Source of the DNA: Acanthosepion esculentum
Lineage: Eukaryota; Mollusca; Cephalopoda; Sepiida; Sepiidae
Direction: 5' to 3'
Assembly: GCA_964036315.1 (NCBI GenBank)
Contig: OZ038492.1
Span: 35,291,118-35,355,117 of the forward strand
DNA: 64,000 bases
Both the position numbers and the translations under genes were made by a program. The notes beneath the pieces are model-generated. The model had not been told where the DNA came from. It did no database searches and saw only the letters and a list, made by a program, of their open reading frames with translations. Of this stretch, positions 1 to 12,884 are shown piece by piece (within the stretch, counting starts at the first letter, position 1; the number at the start of each line of letters is the position of its first letter).

Positions 1-13
1 TACATACATACAT

Positions 14-48
<35 letters not shown>

Positions 49-1339
49 TTTGTAGGTAGTTTTGCCTAGCTCTTTAGGTTCATAGTTACATACATACATA
101 TACATACATATATATATATATATATATATTATTTTGTAGGTAGTTTTGCCTAGCTCTTTAGGTTCATAGTTACATACATACATATGCATACATATATATA
201 TATATATATATATTATTTTGTAGGTAGTTTTGCCTAGCTCTTTAGGTTCATAGTTACATACATACATATACATACATATATATATATATTATTTTGTAGG
301 TAGGTTTGCCTAGCTCTTTAGGTTCATAGTTACATACATACATATACATACATATATATATATATTATTTTGTAGGTAGGTTTGCCTAGCTCTTTAGGTT
401 CATAGTTACATACATACATATACATACATATATATATATATTATTTTGTAGGTAGGTTTGCCTAGTTCTTTAGGTTCATAGTTACATACATACATATACA
501 TATATATATATATATATATTATTTTGTAGGTAGTTTTGCCTAGCTCTTTAGGTTCATAGTTACATACATACATATACATACATATATATATATATTATTT
601 TGTAGGTAGGTTTGCCTAGCTCTTTAGGTTCATAGTTACATACATACATATACATACATATATATATATATATTATTTTGTAGGTAGTTTTGCCTAGCTC
701 TTTAGGTTCATAGTTACATACATACATATACATACATATATATATATATATATTATTTTGTAGGTAGTTTTGCCTAGCTCTTTAGGTTCATAGTTACATA
801 CATACATATACATACATATATATATATATATATATTATTTTGTAGGTAGTTTTGCCTAGCTCTTTAGGTTCATAGTTACATACATACATATACATACATA
901 TATATATATATTATTTTGTAGGTAGGTTTGCCTAGCTCTTTAGGTTCATAGTTACATACATACATATACATACATATATATATATATTATTTTGTAGGTA
1001 GGTTTGCCTAGCTCTTTAGGTTCATAGTTACATACATACATATACATACCTATATATATATATTATTTTGTAGGTAGGTTTGCCTAGCTCTTTAGGTTCA
1101 TAGTTACATACATACATATACATATATATATATATATATATTATTTTGTAGGTAGTTTTGCCTAGCTCTTTAGGTTCATAGTTACATACATACATATACA
1201 TACATATATATATATATTATTTTGTAGGTAGGTTTGCCTAGCTCTTTAGGTTCATAGTTACATACATACATATACATATATATATATATATATATTATTT
1301 TGTAGGTAGTTTTGCCTAGCTCTTTAGGTTCATAGTTAC

Positions 1340-1419
<80 letters not shown>

Positions 1420-1538
1420 TTGTAGGTAGGTTTGCCTAGCTCTTTAGGTTCATAGTTACATACATACATATACATACATATATATATATATATATATTAT
1501 TTTGTAGGTAGGTTTGCCTAGCGCTTTAGGTTCATAGT

Positions 1539-1603
<65 letters not shown>

Positions 1604-1639
1604 TTGTAGGTAGGTTTGCCTAGCTCTTTAGGTTCATAG

Positions 1640-1690
<51 letters not shown>
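1..1690. repeat. Minisatellite, 20 units with variable (TA)n spacers
   Basis: Twenty copies of a core of about 43 bp are separated by TACATA and (TA)n spacers of changing length. Cores start near 45, 129, 212, 289, 365, 441, 519, 595, 673, 753, 835, 911, 987, 1063, 1141, 1217, 1295, 1415, 1497 and 1599. The usual period is 76-84 bp and grows to 120 bp where the TA run expands. The core reads TTATTTTGTAGGTAG, then TTTGCCTAGCTC, then TTTAGGTTCATAG, with a T/G variant after GTAG. The array probably continues left of the window. No gene is visible; translated frames here are repeat artefacts. Confidence 0.95.
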
Positions 1691-1699
<9 letters not shown>

Positions 1700-1701
<2 letters not shown>

Positions 1702-2690
1702 TTCAAGTATGAATTTAAATTTTTGGCAAAAATCATGTTCACCAAAAGAACGGCCATATTAAATGGAAGGCTAAATAATATTTCAAAGAATGAAAATGCA
1801 TGTTAAATTAATTTACCGAGAGGAATATCAAATTTGTCCAAATCGTGTTACACCATAATTGTCCATCCCACAAAATGTTTAATATCTAAAAAAAACACTA
1901 ATCTAATTGTGTTTCTTTTTTCCAGGTTTTCAGATAAGACGTGTAGCCATGTTGATAACATTTGTATCATGGATCACTGAAAAAAGCTTTGAGTTATTCA
2001 GATAGAAATAGAACTTGTTAAAATCATTTGTGCCAGACCCACTGTCTTCTCAACTGTACAATTGTGAGAAGAAAAAAATCATCCAGGCTTTCAGTAATGG
2101 TACCAACACTGATAGTGTGGCTTCCATATTCACATCCACTCAAGAACCATCCAGGGAACACGGATTCTTCTGTTAAGCTTGGAGAGTAATTATACATTCT
2201 TTTTGCTCCGTTATAGAGTCCAATAGTGTTATAAAAACATCGGAGAATTCCAGTAAGATATCATTAATCAATCTATCTGAAAAATTATATTTTTACGCGT
2301 GAAATGAAAGACACTAAGGTCATGGACTGTACAATTTTTAAATTTGACCATGCAGAGAACGTAGAATAAGTTTTAAAAAAGAGGGATGAATATAGAGGAA
2401 AACTGGATCAGGAGATCACAGCAGGAAGAAGGATCATCGTTTTAACTTAGAGCTAAATACATTTTTATTGTTCAAAGTAGAGTCCAGTAGTGTTATAAAA
2501 ACCTGGAGGAATTCCAGTAAAACATATTTAGTCATTTCTAAGAGAAAAACGGTTCAGAGCTTAATCTAACAAATGGCCAATTTTGCTGTTATACACGGTA
2601 TAAAATCTCAGAAACATTGACTTATTGCTGGCGGAGACATCTCGGCAAAAATCACGGTTTCAAGTAGGTCAGTGTTTCTGACATTATATA
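1700..2690. other. AT-rich stretch without a recognised gene
   Basis: No open frame of note. One internal direct duplication of about 62 bp is visible at 2214-2280 and 2481-2543; both copies contain AGTGTTATAAAAAC and GAATTCCAGTAA. Otherwise I see nothing recognisable. Confidence 0.6.
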
Positions 2691-2691
2691 T

Positions 2692-2860
2692 ATTGTGTAT
2701 CTGGACAGCAATCCCACATTTATACACGTTTTATTAAAAACGACTGATAAGGTACTGCGGTTAGGGTTGTATATAAAAATTGTCTAAATGTCTTGTACGT
2801 CTCAGCGCATTCGGCAATACTTTTAGTCATTATTAACGATAATGTCAGAGAGATGTAATG
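2692..2860 (+). repeat. Dispersed repeat E, partial copy
   Basis: Shares GCAATCCCACATTTATAC and a following GACTGA(T/C)AA(G)GTACTGCG block with 6893-7190, and resembles 36805-37450. Family not named. A possible Penelope-type 3' end lies 250 bp further on. Confidence 0.6.
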
Positions 2861-3111
2861 TGATGCTTCTTATTCGCCATGTTGTAGTATATCCAGTATA
2901 ACTAATTACAAATTTGGATTGATTAGAAACACGGTTCCTTAAGGAACATCTAAATTCATAAATAATATTGGTTCTGTGTAATTTGGTTCTTGCAGGTGAA
3001 TTATTATTTCTGACAATGAGGTTTGCAATTTAAAATATTTTATAGTAGATAATGAATTTAATTTTATTGTTTATATCGGCTGGAGTTGTATATATAATTC
3101 TAATTTAATTC

Positions 3112-3165
3112 TTCCTTGATAATGCTAAAGGCATAGCCAAAAACGCGCGGACATACAAAACATTT
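3112..3165 (+). other. Decayed hammerhead-like Penelope 3' end
   Basis: The order TTGATAA, a TGCTA/TAGCC-like arm pair, an A-rich stretch where GAAA is expected, then ACGCGCGGAC matches the layout seen at 24347-24397. The core letters are substituted, so this is at best a relic. The following 3166-3720 stretch is AT-rich with no gene; a 110-codon frame at 3261-3593 has no recognisable domain. Confidence 0.3.
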
Positions 3166-3720
3166 GGACAATTTCTATATAATTTACGTCCAGAAAAGAA
3201 GATAATTATAAGAAATTATAAGAAATGAAATAAAAAAAAATAACCGCAGTATCTGGTCAGTTGTTTTTAATGAAACATATATATATATGTATAGTTGTGT
3301 ATTTAGGGAACAAATTCGTTTTTAGGCATGTCCGATTGAATAAATTACAGACATTTTTAACAAAGTCCGTTCATACTCGCGAACAACCTTCCCTATATGG
3401 ATGTCAAAGGAAAAGAGAAATGGGCTATAGCTGTTTAAATAAAAGAAATGTAAATAGCTATGGTACATTTCTCTCATCTTTTAATATGGATACAAGGAAG
3501 GTTATTCGAGAGTTTAAACGGATTTTGTTAAAAATTAGCAGACAAAATGTCTGTAAAGTATTCAATCAGACATATATATATATATATATATAGATATAGA
3601 TATATATGATAAAATATAGTTGTATGATACATTTATGGTTTAGAGTGTTCAAGTGGATAGAACGTATGTAAATATAAAAGTGAACATTGAACCCACCCAG
3701 TCTCATTCATGCTAATTGCC

Positions 3721-4104
<384 letters not shown>

Positions 4105-4190
4105 CTGTGATTTATATATATATTATTTATATATTATATATGTGCGGTACTTATTGCAAAGCGCTCAATATCAGTGATAGAGCTAACATA

Positions 4191-4315
4191 TTTAGTTATA
4201 TGGATGTGAGTTTGTAACCCTAGGTTTCACGCTTTGGCGATTCTCAGACAAAGTTTGTCTGAGGTTCTCAAAATCGTGAAACCTAGAGTTTCGACCTCAA
4301 ATCCATACAACTAAA
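4191..4315. repeat. Palindrome with arms of about 58 bp beside (TA)n
   Basis: TTTAGTTATATGGATGTGAG at the left is mirrored by CTCAAATCCATACAACTAAA at the right. The inner arms AACCCTAGGTTTCACG and CGTGAAACCTAGAGTT also pair, with a loop around AAGTTT. It sits between (TA)n tracts and shares the GCTCAATATCAG(T/A)GATAGAG lead-in with the palindrome at 28146-28284. Confidence 0.85.
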
Positions 4316-4324
4316 TGTATATAT

Positions 4325-5315
4325 ATTGTATATATATATATAACTAGGAATGAGGATCTATATAAAAGAAACATTAGGAGAAGTATACATGAGTATTGGT
4401 TAACATCTAATATTGATTTTTAATTACAAGAGATTTAATTTAATTTAATTTAATTACAAGAGATTTAATAGTACAGGCCAAGAAATCATATCAAAATGAA
4501 CGCAAAAGTGTCAGAATTGACAGACAAATTTTCATCATAGTCTCGTTTTTTTTAATCTGGATATTCCAAATTTTAAATCAGGATATGTATTCTCGCCTCA
4601 TAGAAACCTGTTCGGTGTTTTTATTGCCATGTGCTCATAGTCTGCCGCCACATAATCATTAGAAAATTACACACCTATGACTGCAATCCGCTTGTACAGA
4701 TCTTGCACTTCTCTTGCACGAATAACCCTATGCTCCTTCATGCAGTTTGTCTGCATTTTGTGAAATGACCTTGCTCAGACCTTTTTGAAGGCAAGACAGT
4801 AATATCCTGACATTTCGTTGCGATGTTGTTTCTTCTGTCACCTGTAATAATTTTATCGGCTTGTTTTGTGTCCTCATTTACAACAGCAACTGACGTGTAA
4901 CTGGATTTTTTCATTAAGGTCACTTTCTTTTCTATCTATCGTTACCATTAACTCTACTAATCTAACATGTGAAAAAAATTAAAAAAAATATTTTGGAACA
5001 TGTTCTCACGTACGAGTTGTTGTTCTCCCAAATATCTTAACTTTAAAAATCTATCATGCAAATCTTGTATCATGTGCAGAGTTTTCAAAGATATTTTCCA
5101 TGACAACTCTTTGATTTCTATTCATATCGAAGTGCGGCATCCATTTTGTGAGAGAATTGTGGGTAAAAAAAATAAAACCACAAATCTTTGACTTGTTTCT
5201 CGAGCCACTTTATAATTTTCAGCTAAATAAATTTAAAACCCACGTTAAAATTAAATTAGAACAGGCATTACAATTTGATCGACCGTAGGTTAGAACACAC
5301 ACACTAATATATAAA
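4325..5315. other. Unannotated AT-rich stretch
   Basis: A short TTTAATTTAATT repeat lies at 4430-4470. Frames at 4738-4923 (minus) and 5000-5191 (plus) are short and show no domain. Nothing else is supported. Confidence 0.5.
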
Positions 5316-5319
5316 TATA

Positions 5320-5577
<258 letters not shown>

Positions 5578-5579
<2 letters not shown>

Positions 5580-6853
5580 GTCATCCCAGAAGTTCTGTCC
5601 GAATTATGAATAAAGAAAACAAGTGACCAAATGTTACATTTAATTACAGATTCAATCAATGTATTTTCCCTGATTATCTATGATTCCTTCCATCAACAAG
5701 CTTACTAATTCCATTACTGTAAAATTCTTTTGGCTTTGATTCGAAGAACTCACAAATGTCAGTTTTAACCTCTTCCTGTGTTACAAAAGCTGTTTCTTCC
5801 AAACGATTCTGTAAGCTACGAAACAAATGGTAGTCTGAAGGAGCAAGGTCGGGAGAATAAGGTGTATGAGGAATTTTCTCCCAACCAAGTTCTTCGATCT
5901 TTTGTGAGATGATTTTTGCTGTGTGTGGTCGCGCATTCTTCTGATGAAACATCACCCATTTTCGATTCACTAGAGCAGGTCTTTTTTCCTCAAAGCTTGG
6001 TTCAAACGCTCTAATTGCTGACAGTATATTTGAGCATTAATTGTTGCATTAGGTGGTAAGAATTCAAAGTGGATTATTACTTGGCAATCCCACCAGATTG
6101 AAAGAAGAACCTTTTGCCCATGAAGTTCCCTTCTCGGCTGTGGCTGGGGTCCTTCCCCTTTACCAAGCCACTGTCTACGTCGCTTAACATTTCGATAAAA
6201 GATCCATTTTTCGCCGCCAGTCACAAGTCTATCCAAAAAAGGTGAAACAAGTTGGCGAGAATGGAGAGAAGAGCAGATGTCAACTCGGGATTTGAGGTTG
6301 TTTTCAGACAATTCATGAGGCATCCATTTTCCAAGTTTAGGAACTTTTCCAAGTTGTTGAAGATGACGATGAACAGTTGTATGGTTTGAACTGAGAACCA
6401 CTGCCAATTCCTCAACTGATAAAGCAGGATTTTCTTCAAGGGCTGCCTCAAGAAGCTTTTCATCAAACTCAACTGGACGTCCAGTTCGATCTTCATCTTC
6501 AAGGGTGAAATCTCCACCTCTGAATTTTGCAAACCATCTTCTGCAGGTTCTTTCATTCACACATTCCTCTCCATAAACTGAGTGAATGTTTCTAGCCGCT
6601 TCGGCTGCTGAATTTCCTTTCTTGAACTCATAAAGCATTATGTGCCTCAAATGATTCTTGGGTACTTCCATGTTAGCAGGGTTTTAATCAAACAAAATTT
6701 AATTTTATTGTTCTCTGAAATAAAATTTGATCAGTTTAAATGCATCTAAACATAAAAATACTGTTCAGCTCCATTAGACATTATAAAATACTTTTTAAAT
6801 TTCGTTCATTTTAACAAAAACTTAAAATTCGGACAGAACTTATAGGATGACCT
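5578..6853 (-). mobile_element. Mariner-family DNA transposon, nearly full length
   Basis: Terminal inverted repeats are visible: AGGTCATCC, three variable bases, then AAGTTCTGTCCGAATT at the left (from 5578), with the same series in reverse complement ending at 6853. The length of about 1.28 kb is typical for mariner. It encodes one transposase on the minus strand and has landed in a (TA)n tract. The terminal repeats differ by only a few bases, so the insertion is not very old, but the transposase is broken. Confidence 0.93.
5674..6671 (-). pseudogene. Mariner transposase, frameshifted, catalytic residues altered
   Basis: Transposase that would cut and paste the surrounding element. The start ATG at 6669-6671 gives MEVPKNHLRHIML, followed by a paired helix-turn-helix region (GNSAAEAARNI; RRWFAKFRGGDF; later LSSNHTTVHRHL) and the WMPHELSE linker usual in mariner. 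The catalytic half has VTGGEKW, where mariners normally have Asp in TGDEKW, and HQKNARPH, where the second catalytic Asp of the HDN/QDN motif is Lys. The third Asp is intact in YSPDLAPSDYH. The reading frame breaks in an A6 run near 5980, where one base appears to be missing, so the product splits into 5970-6671 and 5674-5970. Two of three catalytic positions plus the frameshift make it inactive. Family assignment is secure; subfamily is not determined. Confidence 0.93.
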
Positions 6854-6892
6854 AATATATATGTATATATATATATATTTATATGTACATAT

Positions 6893-7190
6893 AAAATTGT
6901 GTATTTGGGCAGCAATCCCACATTTATACAGGGTTCATTAAAGAAGACTGACAAAGTACTGCGATTACATTCGTACATGTATTTTTTATAAAGGTGTGCA
7001 AAAACTATCCAAATGTACGAGTACTTTCGGCTAATCTATTAGCCATTATTATTTATAATTCTTTCAAACTGAATTTGTAGAGTTTTATATATGTGTATAT
7101 AAAATTTTAACTTACTTTCAGTCTAGAAAGGAAAATACTTATGCAAGGAAAATTGAAGAAAAAGCTTAATGACTGTCAACTCAAACTCTC
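6893..7190 (+). repeat. Dispersed repeat E
   Basis: Begins with TATTTGGGCAGCAATCCC right after a (TA)n run. It continues through TTCATTAAAGAAGACTGACA and ends near GTCTAGAAAGGAAAATAC. The same start and end blocks occur at 36805-37450 and part of them at 2692-2860. Confidence 0.7.
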
Positions 7191-7249
7191 TCTATATATA
7201 AATATATATTGATGCCTTTGCACGGCTTAAATCTTCTTTTGAACTCGCA

Positions 7250-7690
7250 TTTTGTTATATGTGTTGTATTCCTATACCTCTCCCAGGTTGGGGATGTTTG
7301 TTGCCTGATGCGGCCCCAGAAATTGAAGTACTGAGTGGGCTTGGGAATTCTTGCACAGAGCGGCTGATAGACCCACTTTAAAGCTTGGCATGGTTTCACA
7401 TCCGCTTGCGACGTGGACGGACTGGTAGATTCCACTAATCCTGATCTTGGTTGGGTTTGGTATGCCAAAGCTCTAGGCAGGTTTTCCTGTCAGGCAAGTA
7501 CCTGACCCACGGGAGGGGGCTAGGTTTATTTGCCGGCACCTGACGTGTCCCAAAAAGGAGGGGCGCAGAAGGCACTTGGGGATTTTGCACGGTGCGGCTG
7601 ATAGATCCACTTTACATCTCAATCTTGTGTCACGTATTGTTGTGATGTGGGCGAACTGGTAGATACAAATAATCATGTCGTTGAAAACTA
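7250..7690. repeat. Direct duplication of about 241 bp upstream of the Gypsy remnant
   Basis: The block with GCGGCTGATAGACCCACTTTA near 7360 recurs as GCGGCTGATAGATCCACTTTA near 7600. The following ACTGGTAGAT motif recurs at the same spacing. It may be an LTR or leader of the Gypsy element that starts near 7795, but no LTR ends could be fixed. Confidence 0.55.
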
Positions 7691-7794
7691 AACTCCTGCA
7701 GAAACAGAAGTTAATAATTCTAGCAAATTATAACTTACGACATTCTATTCCCTACTAATTAGTTTGCTTCGGTGATCAACATAAATATTCTTAT

Positions 7795-10620
7795 AAACTA
7801 CGTGTTCGTCTGATGTTTACGAACTGTTCAGCGAATGTACAAACTTTGAAGAAGATATTAACATTCTAAAGAAAGCTTTTGTCCAAGAAAAAAAAGTGAG
7901 ATATACGCCAGGCATGTACTTGTAACCGGAACTCAACACGACAGAGAAACCTTGGATCAATATCTTCAAGTATTTCAAGTTCTGGCGAAGGACTGTAAAT
8001 TCAAAGATCTTACCGCTGAAGTTTACAAAGAGAAAACTGTTAGAAATGCGTTTATTTCTAGATTATCCGCATCTCCTGTTCGGCAGAGACTTCTTGGGGG
8101 GAGGGGACAAAAACTCATCCGCACAGAAGCTGGTAATCAAGCGCGAAGTATGTAAAGGGCTATTCTAAATTCGAAAGCCTATTCTACTGATATCCAAACA
8201 AGATATCAAGTGGCGTCGGTATCCGGACCGCAGTCTGACGCCTTAACTTTTCAGCAAGAGGAAAATCAAAACGAGGACTCTCGGACACCCGTTGCTAGCA
8301 AATACATTTTAAAAGAAAGTAACGAAAATAAAACTTTGGGGCTATAAAGAAAGTAAAGGGACCGTTACACTAGACGCTGTAAAGATGAGAATTCTGCAAG
8401 AACTCCCTGCCTCCAGGCCATTTGAAAGATAAGAGAATCGTCGTAATGTCCGCTTACTACAGTCGTTGGATCCAAAACTATTCGCTAAAAATTCACTTGC
8501 TAAATATCAACACTACATTCCCCCTTACTTGCTAAAATAAAAGATTCCTTTGAATATATGAAAAGCGAATTATAAATAGCAGTAAATCACACTCTAGTCA
8601 AAGAAAAAAAAACACACCTTAAAATTGATACTGATACCAGCTACATGAGCTTAGCTGCGACTCTAAAGCAGGGCGATAGGTCTATTGCATTCTGGTCCAG
8701 AACTCTAAAACCCTCTGAACGAAGCTCCTCCCCAGTAGAGAAAGAAGCTAATGCTATCGCCGAATCAATCCGGGAATAGTCATTACCTGAAAGGTAGATA
8801 TTTTATTCTTGTCACGGACCAAAAAGCACTATCCGACATTTTCGATAAGTATATAACTTCGAACGCTAAAAACGACATAATTCACCGCTAGTGAATTGAG
8901 CTTTCCACTTACAAATATGGTATCAGATATCGACCAGGGGTCAAAAACGCGTGCCCAGATGCGTTAATGAGAGTACATTTCGCTTCTAACGTAAATATCC
9001 ACCTTAAAGAAGTACATAATCTATATCATCCTGGAGTATCAAGAATGTTGCAGTTAATCGGGTCAAGACATTTGCCCTCCTCAAAAGAGGAAGTAAGGAG
9101 AATGACAGACAAATGTAAATTGTGTGCCGTAGAAGTTAGATTTGTGAGAGGGGGAGGCAAATTAATCAAGGCCACTCAACCCTTCGAAAGAGTGAGTATT
9201 GATTTTAAGGAACGGCTTCCTTCAAATCGAGAAGGAAGCAAATATTTATCATTGAATATAGTCGTTTCCCTTTCGCTTTTTCGTGTAGAGACATGCTCAC
9301 TACAGCTGGATTGACTTGTTTAAGTAAATTATTTTGCATATTTCGTATGTCAAGTTATATACACTCTGATAGAGACGCTAGTTTTATGTTAGCCGAGTTA
9401 AGAAGATTGTTTCAAGAGAAAGGAATAGCTACTAGTTGATCTAATGCGTACAACCCACGGGGAACATCCAAGTGGAGAGGCTGAACGGAACTCTGCGAAA
9501 CACAATCAACTTGGCCTTAAAATTGAGAGGTTTACCTGTGCATCAATGGGAAACCGTTTTATCTGACGCTCTCCATTCGTTTCGTTCCTTAATGTCTGCA
9601 GCCACGAATTGTACGTCTCATGAACGGATGTTTCCTTATCCGAGAAAATCTACCTCCGGAAGAAATGTTCCTTCGTGGTTGACGATTCCCGGGGAAAGTG
9701 CTCATGAGAAACTACGTTCAGAACAACAACTACGAAACGACTGTACGAGAAATTGAGCGATATTTATTCTGTAAAAATAAACAGAAATGTGGCACAATGC
9801 TGAAGTGGGGGATTGGGGAAAGTACGGTCTTCTGTCTTAACTATAACTTAGCTAGCCGCAAACACTGATCCAATCGTACGAACGATATTCCTTACACCAA
9901 AACAACACATTCATACGTACCTTTCTTACTACAACCACCCTAATACCCCACTCTATGAAAATACTGACTAGTCCCCATATTTATAATTCAGTGTCTGGGG
10001 GGGGGGATAAAACAACAATTCTAAAAACTAACCCCAATGAGTATTTACAACATGAATACAAAACGATTTACAAGAAACTAAAACTAATATTAGTAATAAA
10101 ACCCCACAATCACTAAAGGTGGCAGAAATACCAGTTCACTGGCCGAAATCAATGCAGGACTATAATAGTATAAAGTATTCATTCATCCCAAGTACACACA
10201 CTGACACGCACTCATTCAAACACAACAACAAATACGAAAACACTGACGCGAAACGAAAGGCGCCCCGCATCCTACCTGCGAACTGACATCACTGACCACC
10301 TAACGAGGGACGAGAAATTGAGCTGATTCAGGCGAATTCCGATTACGCTCTTGTTAGGTTACCAAATGGAAAAGAAAGTACAGTTTCTCTAGGTCGCCTC
10401 GCTCTTGTTTGGTAAGGGGAACGACAGTCTCCGAACCTGGGACAGTTGCAATCGCCTGAAAAATGCTCTATGCCTAATTCGAATGAAAATAAACCAAAAT
10501 CAGAAGATACCGTACCACAACCAGTGCCCAGTCATTGAACTGAAGCAGCTGAACCGGAAACCTGTAGCCTAAACACTTCACAAATGTCCCTCCCAAATCT
10601 TCTAATGCGCTCTAAGCGTA
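7795..10620 (+). pseudogene. Ty3/Gypsy retrotransposon gag-pol remnant
   Basis: A decayed LTR retrotransposon in one orientation. Gag-like protein is at 7795-8155 (LDQYLQVFQVLAKDC, NAFISRLS, QARSM). An RNase H segment is at 8620-8960 (DTDTSYMSLAATL, AFWSRTLKPSE, EKEANAI). The integrase zinc finger is at 8967-9150 (HNLYHPG, KCKLC), followed by the start of the catalytic core (FERVSIDF). The distal core is at 9472-9756 (VERLNGTLRNTINLAL, HQWETVLSDALHSFRS). The integrase C-terminus is at 10324-10415 (ELIQANSDYALVRLPNG). Stops and frameshifts occur throughout, most of the reverse transcriptase is missing, and a separate insertion splits the integrase. The elements AATTATAACTTACGACA near 7722 and AATTATACCTTACGACA near 10800 could be LTR relics. 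Confidence 0.85.
9759..10309. mobile_element. 551-bp insertion with 14-bp target-site duplication
   Basis: ACGAGAAATTGAGC occurs at 9745-9758 and again at 10310-10323, exactly bracketing this segment. Removing it rejoins the integrase C-terminal reading (REIELIQANSDYALV). The insert contains a G12 run near 9999 and CA-rich stretches. On the minus strand its far end carries AATAAATATC, so it may be a retroposon read on that strand. Family not recognised; no tRNA-like boxes seen. Confidence 0.8.
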
Positions 10621-10855
10621 TCACCAAAGAACATAAACGATTCTGTATCGAACATAGAAAAAAAAAATCAAATTTAATTAATTTGTTGTTTTGAAACTAT
10701 ATTCCTTTTCTTTTACAAAAATAAATCATTCAAAATTTACATTGCCAAACGAAACAAAATGAGGAAGAATATTGTTCATTAGTAGAGAATACTCCTAGCT
10801 AATTATACCTTACGACAATGTGGCTGTTTCACAGTCTTCAAGCAGTTTTTTGATG

Positions 10856-10857
10856 GA

Positions 10858-10901
<44 letters not shown>

Positions 10902-10917
10902 TGTGTGTGTGTGTGTA
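10856..10917. repeat. (TA)n(TG)n microsatellite
   Basis: About 42 bp of TA followed by about 16 bp of TG. The flanking 10620-10855 and 10920-11300 stretches are AT-rich without a gene. Confidence 0.95.
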
Positions 10918-11308
10918 TGCAAATATATAGAAACAAAGGAAAGAACCGTTAGGTTAAAAACCGAAGTTCTTTAGTAATTTAAAAAAAAACAAAACAATGT
11001 TCAATTCACAAGTACAGCCTAAATTAATTCCTATAATTAAATTGAAGTTTTTAGCTTCCGTTTTTGAAACATGTGGACACTTATGTAGCGATGGAATCAT
11101 ATTTAAAAAGAATAATTATATATAATGTATGTAAATTTCCAAAGAATTAATGGATTTAGTTTAATCCAATATTTTTCTTAATTCACATCTTTTCGGGGAA
11201 CGCATTTTTCTTTACTAAGTGAATGACAGACATGATAAACACTGTGCCAGAAATAAAAATGGTGTTTATAATTCAAATGCAGTATGTCCACTAGAATATA
11301 AGAAATTG

Positions 11309-11690
11309 GTTTGGTTTGGTTTGTTTTACTGCATATCAACCTCAATGGGTTATTTAATTCCGACAACATTTTTATTGCTGGTAATATTTGTTTTGTCAAA
11401 AATCAAATTTCTGTTAATATTTTTCCTTCAAAAATGTATTGCTGGCAATATTTTAAAAAAAATGTATTACTAGTAATATTTATATTTTAAAAACATATTG
11501 TTGGTAATATTATTTTTTTTCAAAACAGTATTGCTGTGAATAATTCTTTAAAACCTATTTTTACACTTTCATGGTGTTTTGACCCCAGTTTCGCGGTTAA
11601 CTATTTGCCTATAGCTGGGATCCTCAGAGATGCTACCACCCCTGGTCAGGGTGGACCTGGGAACACCAGCAATTAAGAGGGGGAACAAAT
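11309..11690 (-). mobile_element. VNTR-bearing SINE-like retroposon, copy 1
   Basis: Reverse-oriented copy of the family best seen at 18215-18753. Its 3' tail reads TTGGTTTGGTTTG on this strand. It then carries several diverged units of the ACCAGCAATACATTTTTGAA type, and at the right the GGTCAGGGTGGACCTGGGAA head region. The head end is truncated and no target duplication could be found. It does not code for a protein. Confidence 0.8.
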
Positions 11691-11694
11691 ATTG

Positions 11695-12600
11695 ATCGGA
11701 ATCCGACAAAATGAGAAGGTAAAGAACAAACAGAAAACGTTTATCAATCTAACAAGAAGTTTCACTTTTATTAAAACTTCATCAGAAAGTGCGATAATGT
11801 GAAAACGAAGAAAGAATTTCTGGTATTTTTACTTTTGTATTGTTTAATTCTTATTAGTTAATCACGTGCATTCGACTATTTAAACCAACGTTAATATAAT
11901 TTGTGGCGATCCGAATTCAAGGAGAAAGGAGGTGCACATCCGAAGTTTCAAGAAATTGACGGATTCCAAGCCCAACTGAAAACCCGTAAATATTGCCATA
12001 TGTATGTAAAAATTCTAGTTTGCCTGTGAGGGATTCAGATGATAATGTATATTCGTAAGTTTGTATAGTAGACATTATGTTTATTGGTTTTTCGCATTAT
12101 CAACAATCGAATCATACCATTATATAGAATAGAAATATTTTTAATGATATCTTTTGTAAAATATCGATACAGGCTTACATTATATATAGATAGGCTTATC
12201 ATAATTTCCTAAGTTCAAACCACTTCAGTTTTCAGTTGTTATTATAGGCTTATTTTTCTTGTATTATAAAGCGTTTTTAATGACTCACCCTCCCTTAACC
12301 TTCAGGAGAACACAAAACCGATTACTGACAGATTAAATAACCGCAACAGGCATTCTCATACCGGGATAGTCTCTTACAGACTGCGTATAAAATAAGGCTA
12401 TACACCGAGACATAGGTAGCTAGATAGACTGGGAATGAGGAGTGGATATGTCGCTTTCTGAATACGAATGAATAAGGATCGAATACACAAAACTATATTC
12501 TTTTTTTTTTAATTGTTGAATACACGTCAGGTTTGATATCTAATTACACGCTCTCCTATTCGTGGAGAATTACAAGAAAGTAAAAAGGAATGATAATCAG
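11695..12600. other. Unannotated stretch
   Basis: No gene, repeat family or structured element recognised; ordinary AT-rich sequence. Confidence 0.5.
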
Positions 12601-12616
12601 AACACAAGTACATCTA

Positions 12617-12635
12617 CATACATACATACATACAT

Positions 12636-12721
<86 letters not shown>

Positions 12722-12724
12722 ATG
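12617..12724. repeat. (TACA)n(CA)n(TA)n(TG)n microsatellite
   Basis: Compound simple repeat, symmetric about a TA core of about 60 bp. Confidence 0.97.
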
Positions 12725-12884
12725 TATAAACAGACCGGGAAACAAAATAGTCCAGAGGGTCGGTGAACATGAATAAGTGAAATAAATATGAGGAAACATC
12801 GCGTTGTTCTTTAAAAAGAAATTTTTTTTTAATTTAAAATTTAGAGTTCACTTTTAAGGGTGCCTGTGTTTTTTGTTTTTAAAT

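Noticed and set aside
1..1690. CRISPR-like regular repeats
   Set aside because: Spacers are simple TA repeats of varying length, not unique sequences; this is a eukaryotic minisatellite.
3261..3593. 110-codon ORF beginning MFLMKHIYICIVVYLG
   Set aside because: Ends in (TA)n, no domain, no similarity to other frames; treated as chance.
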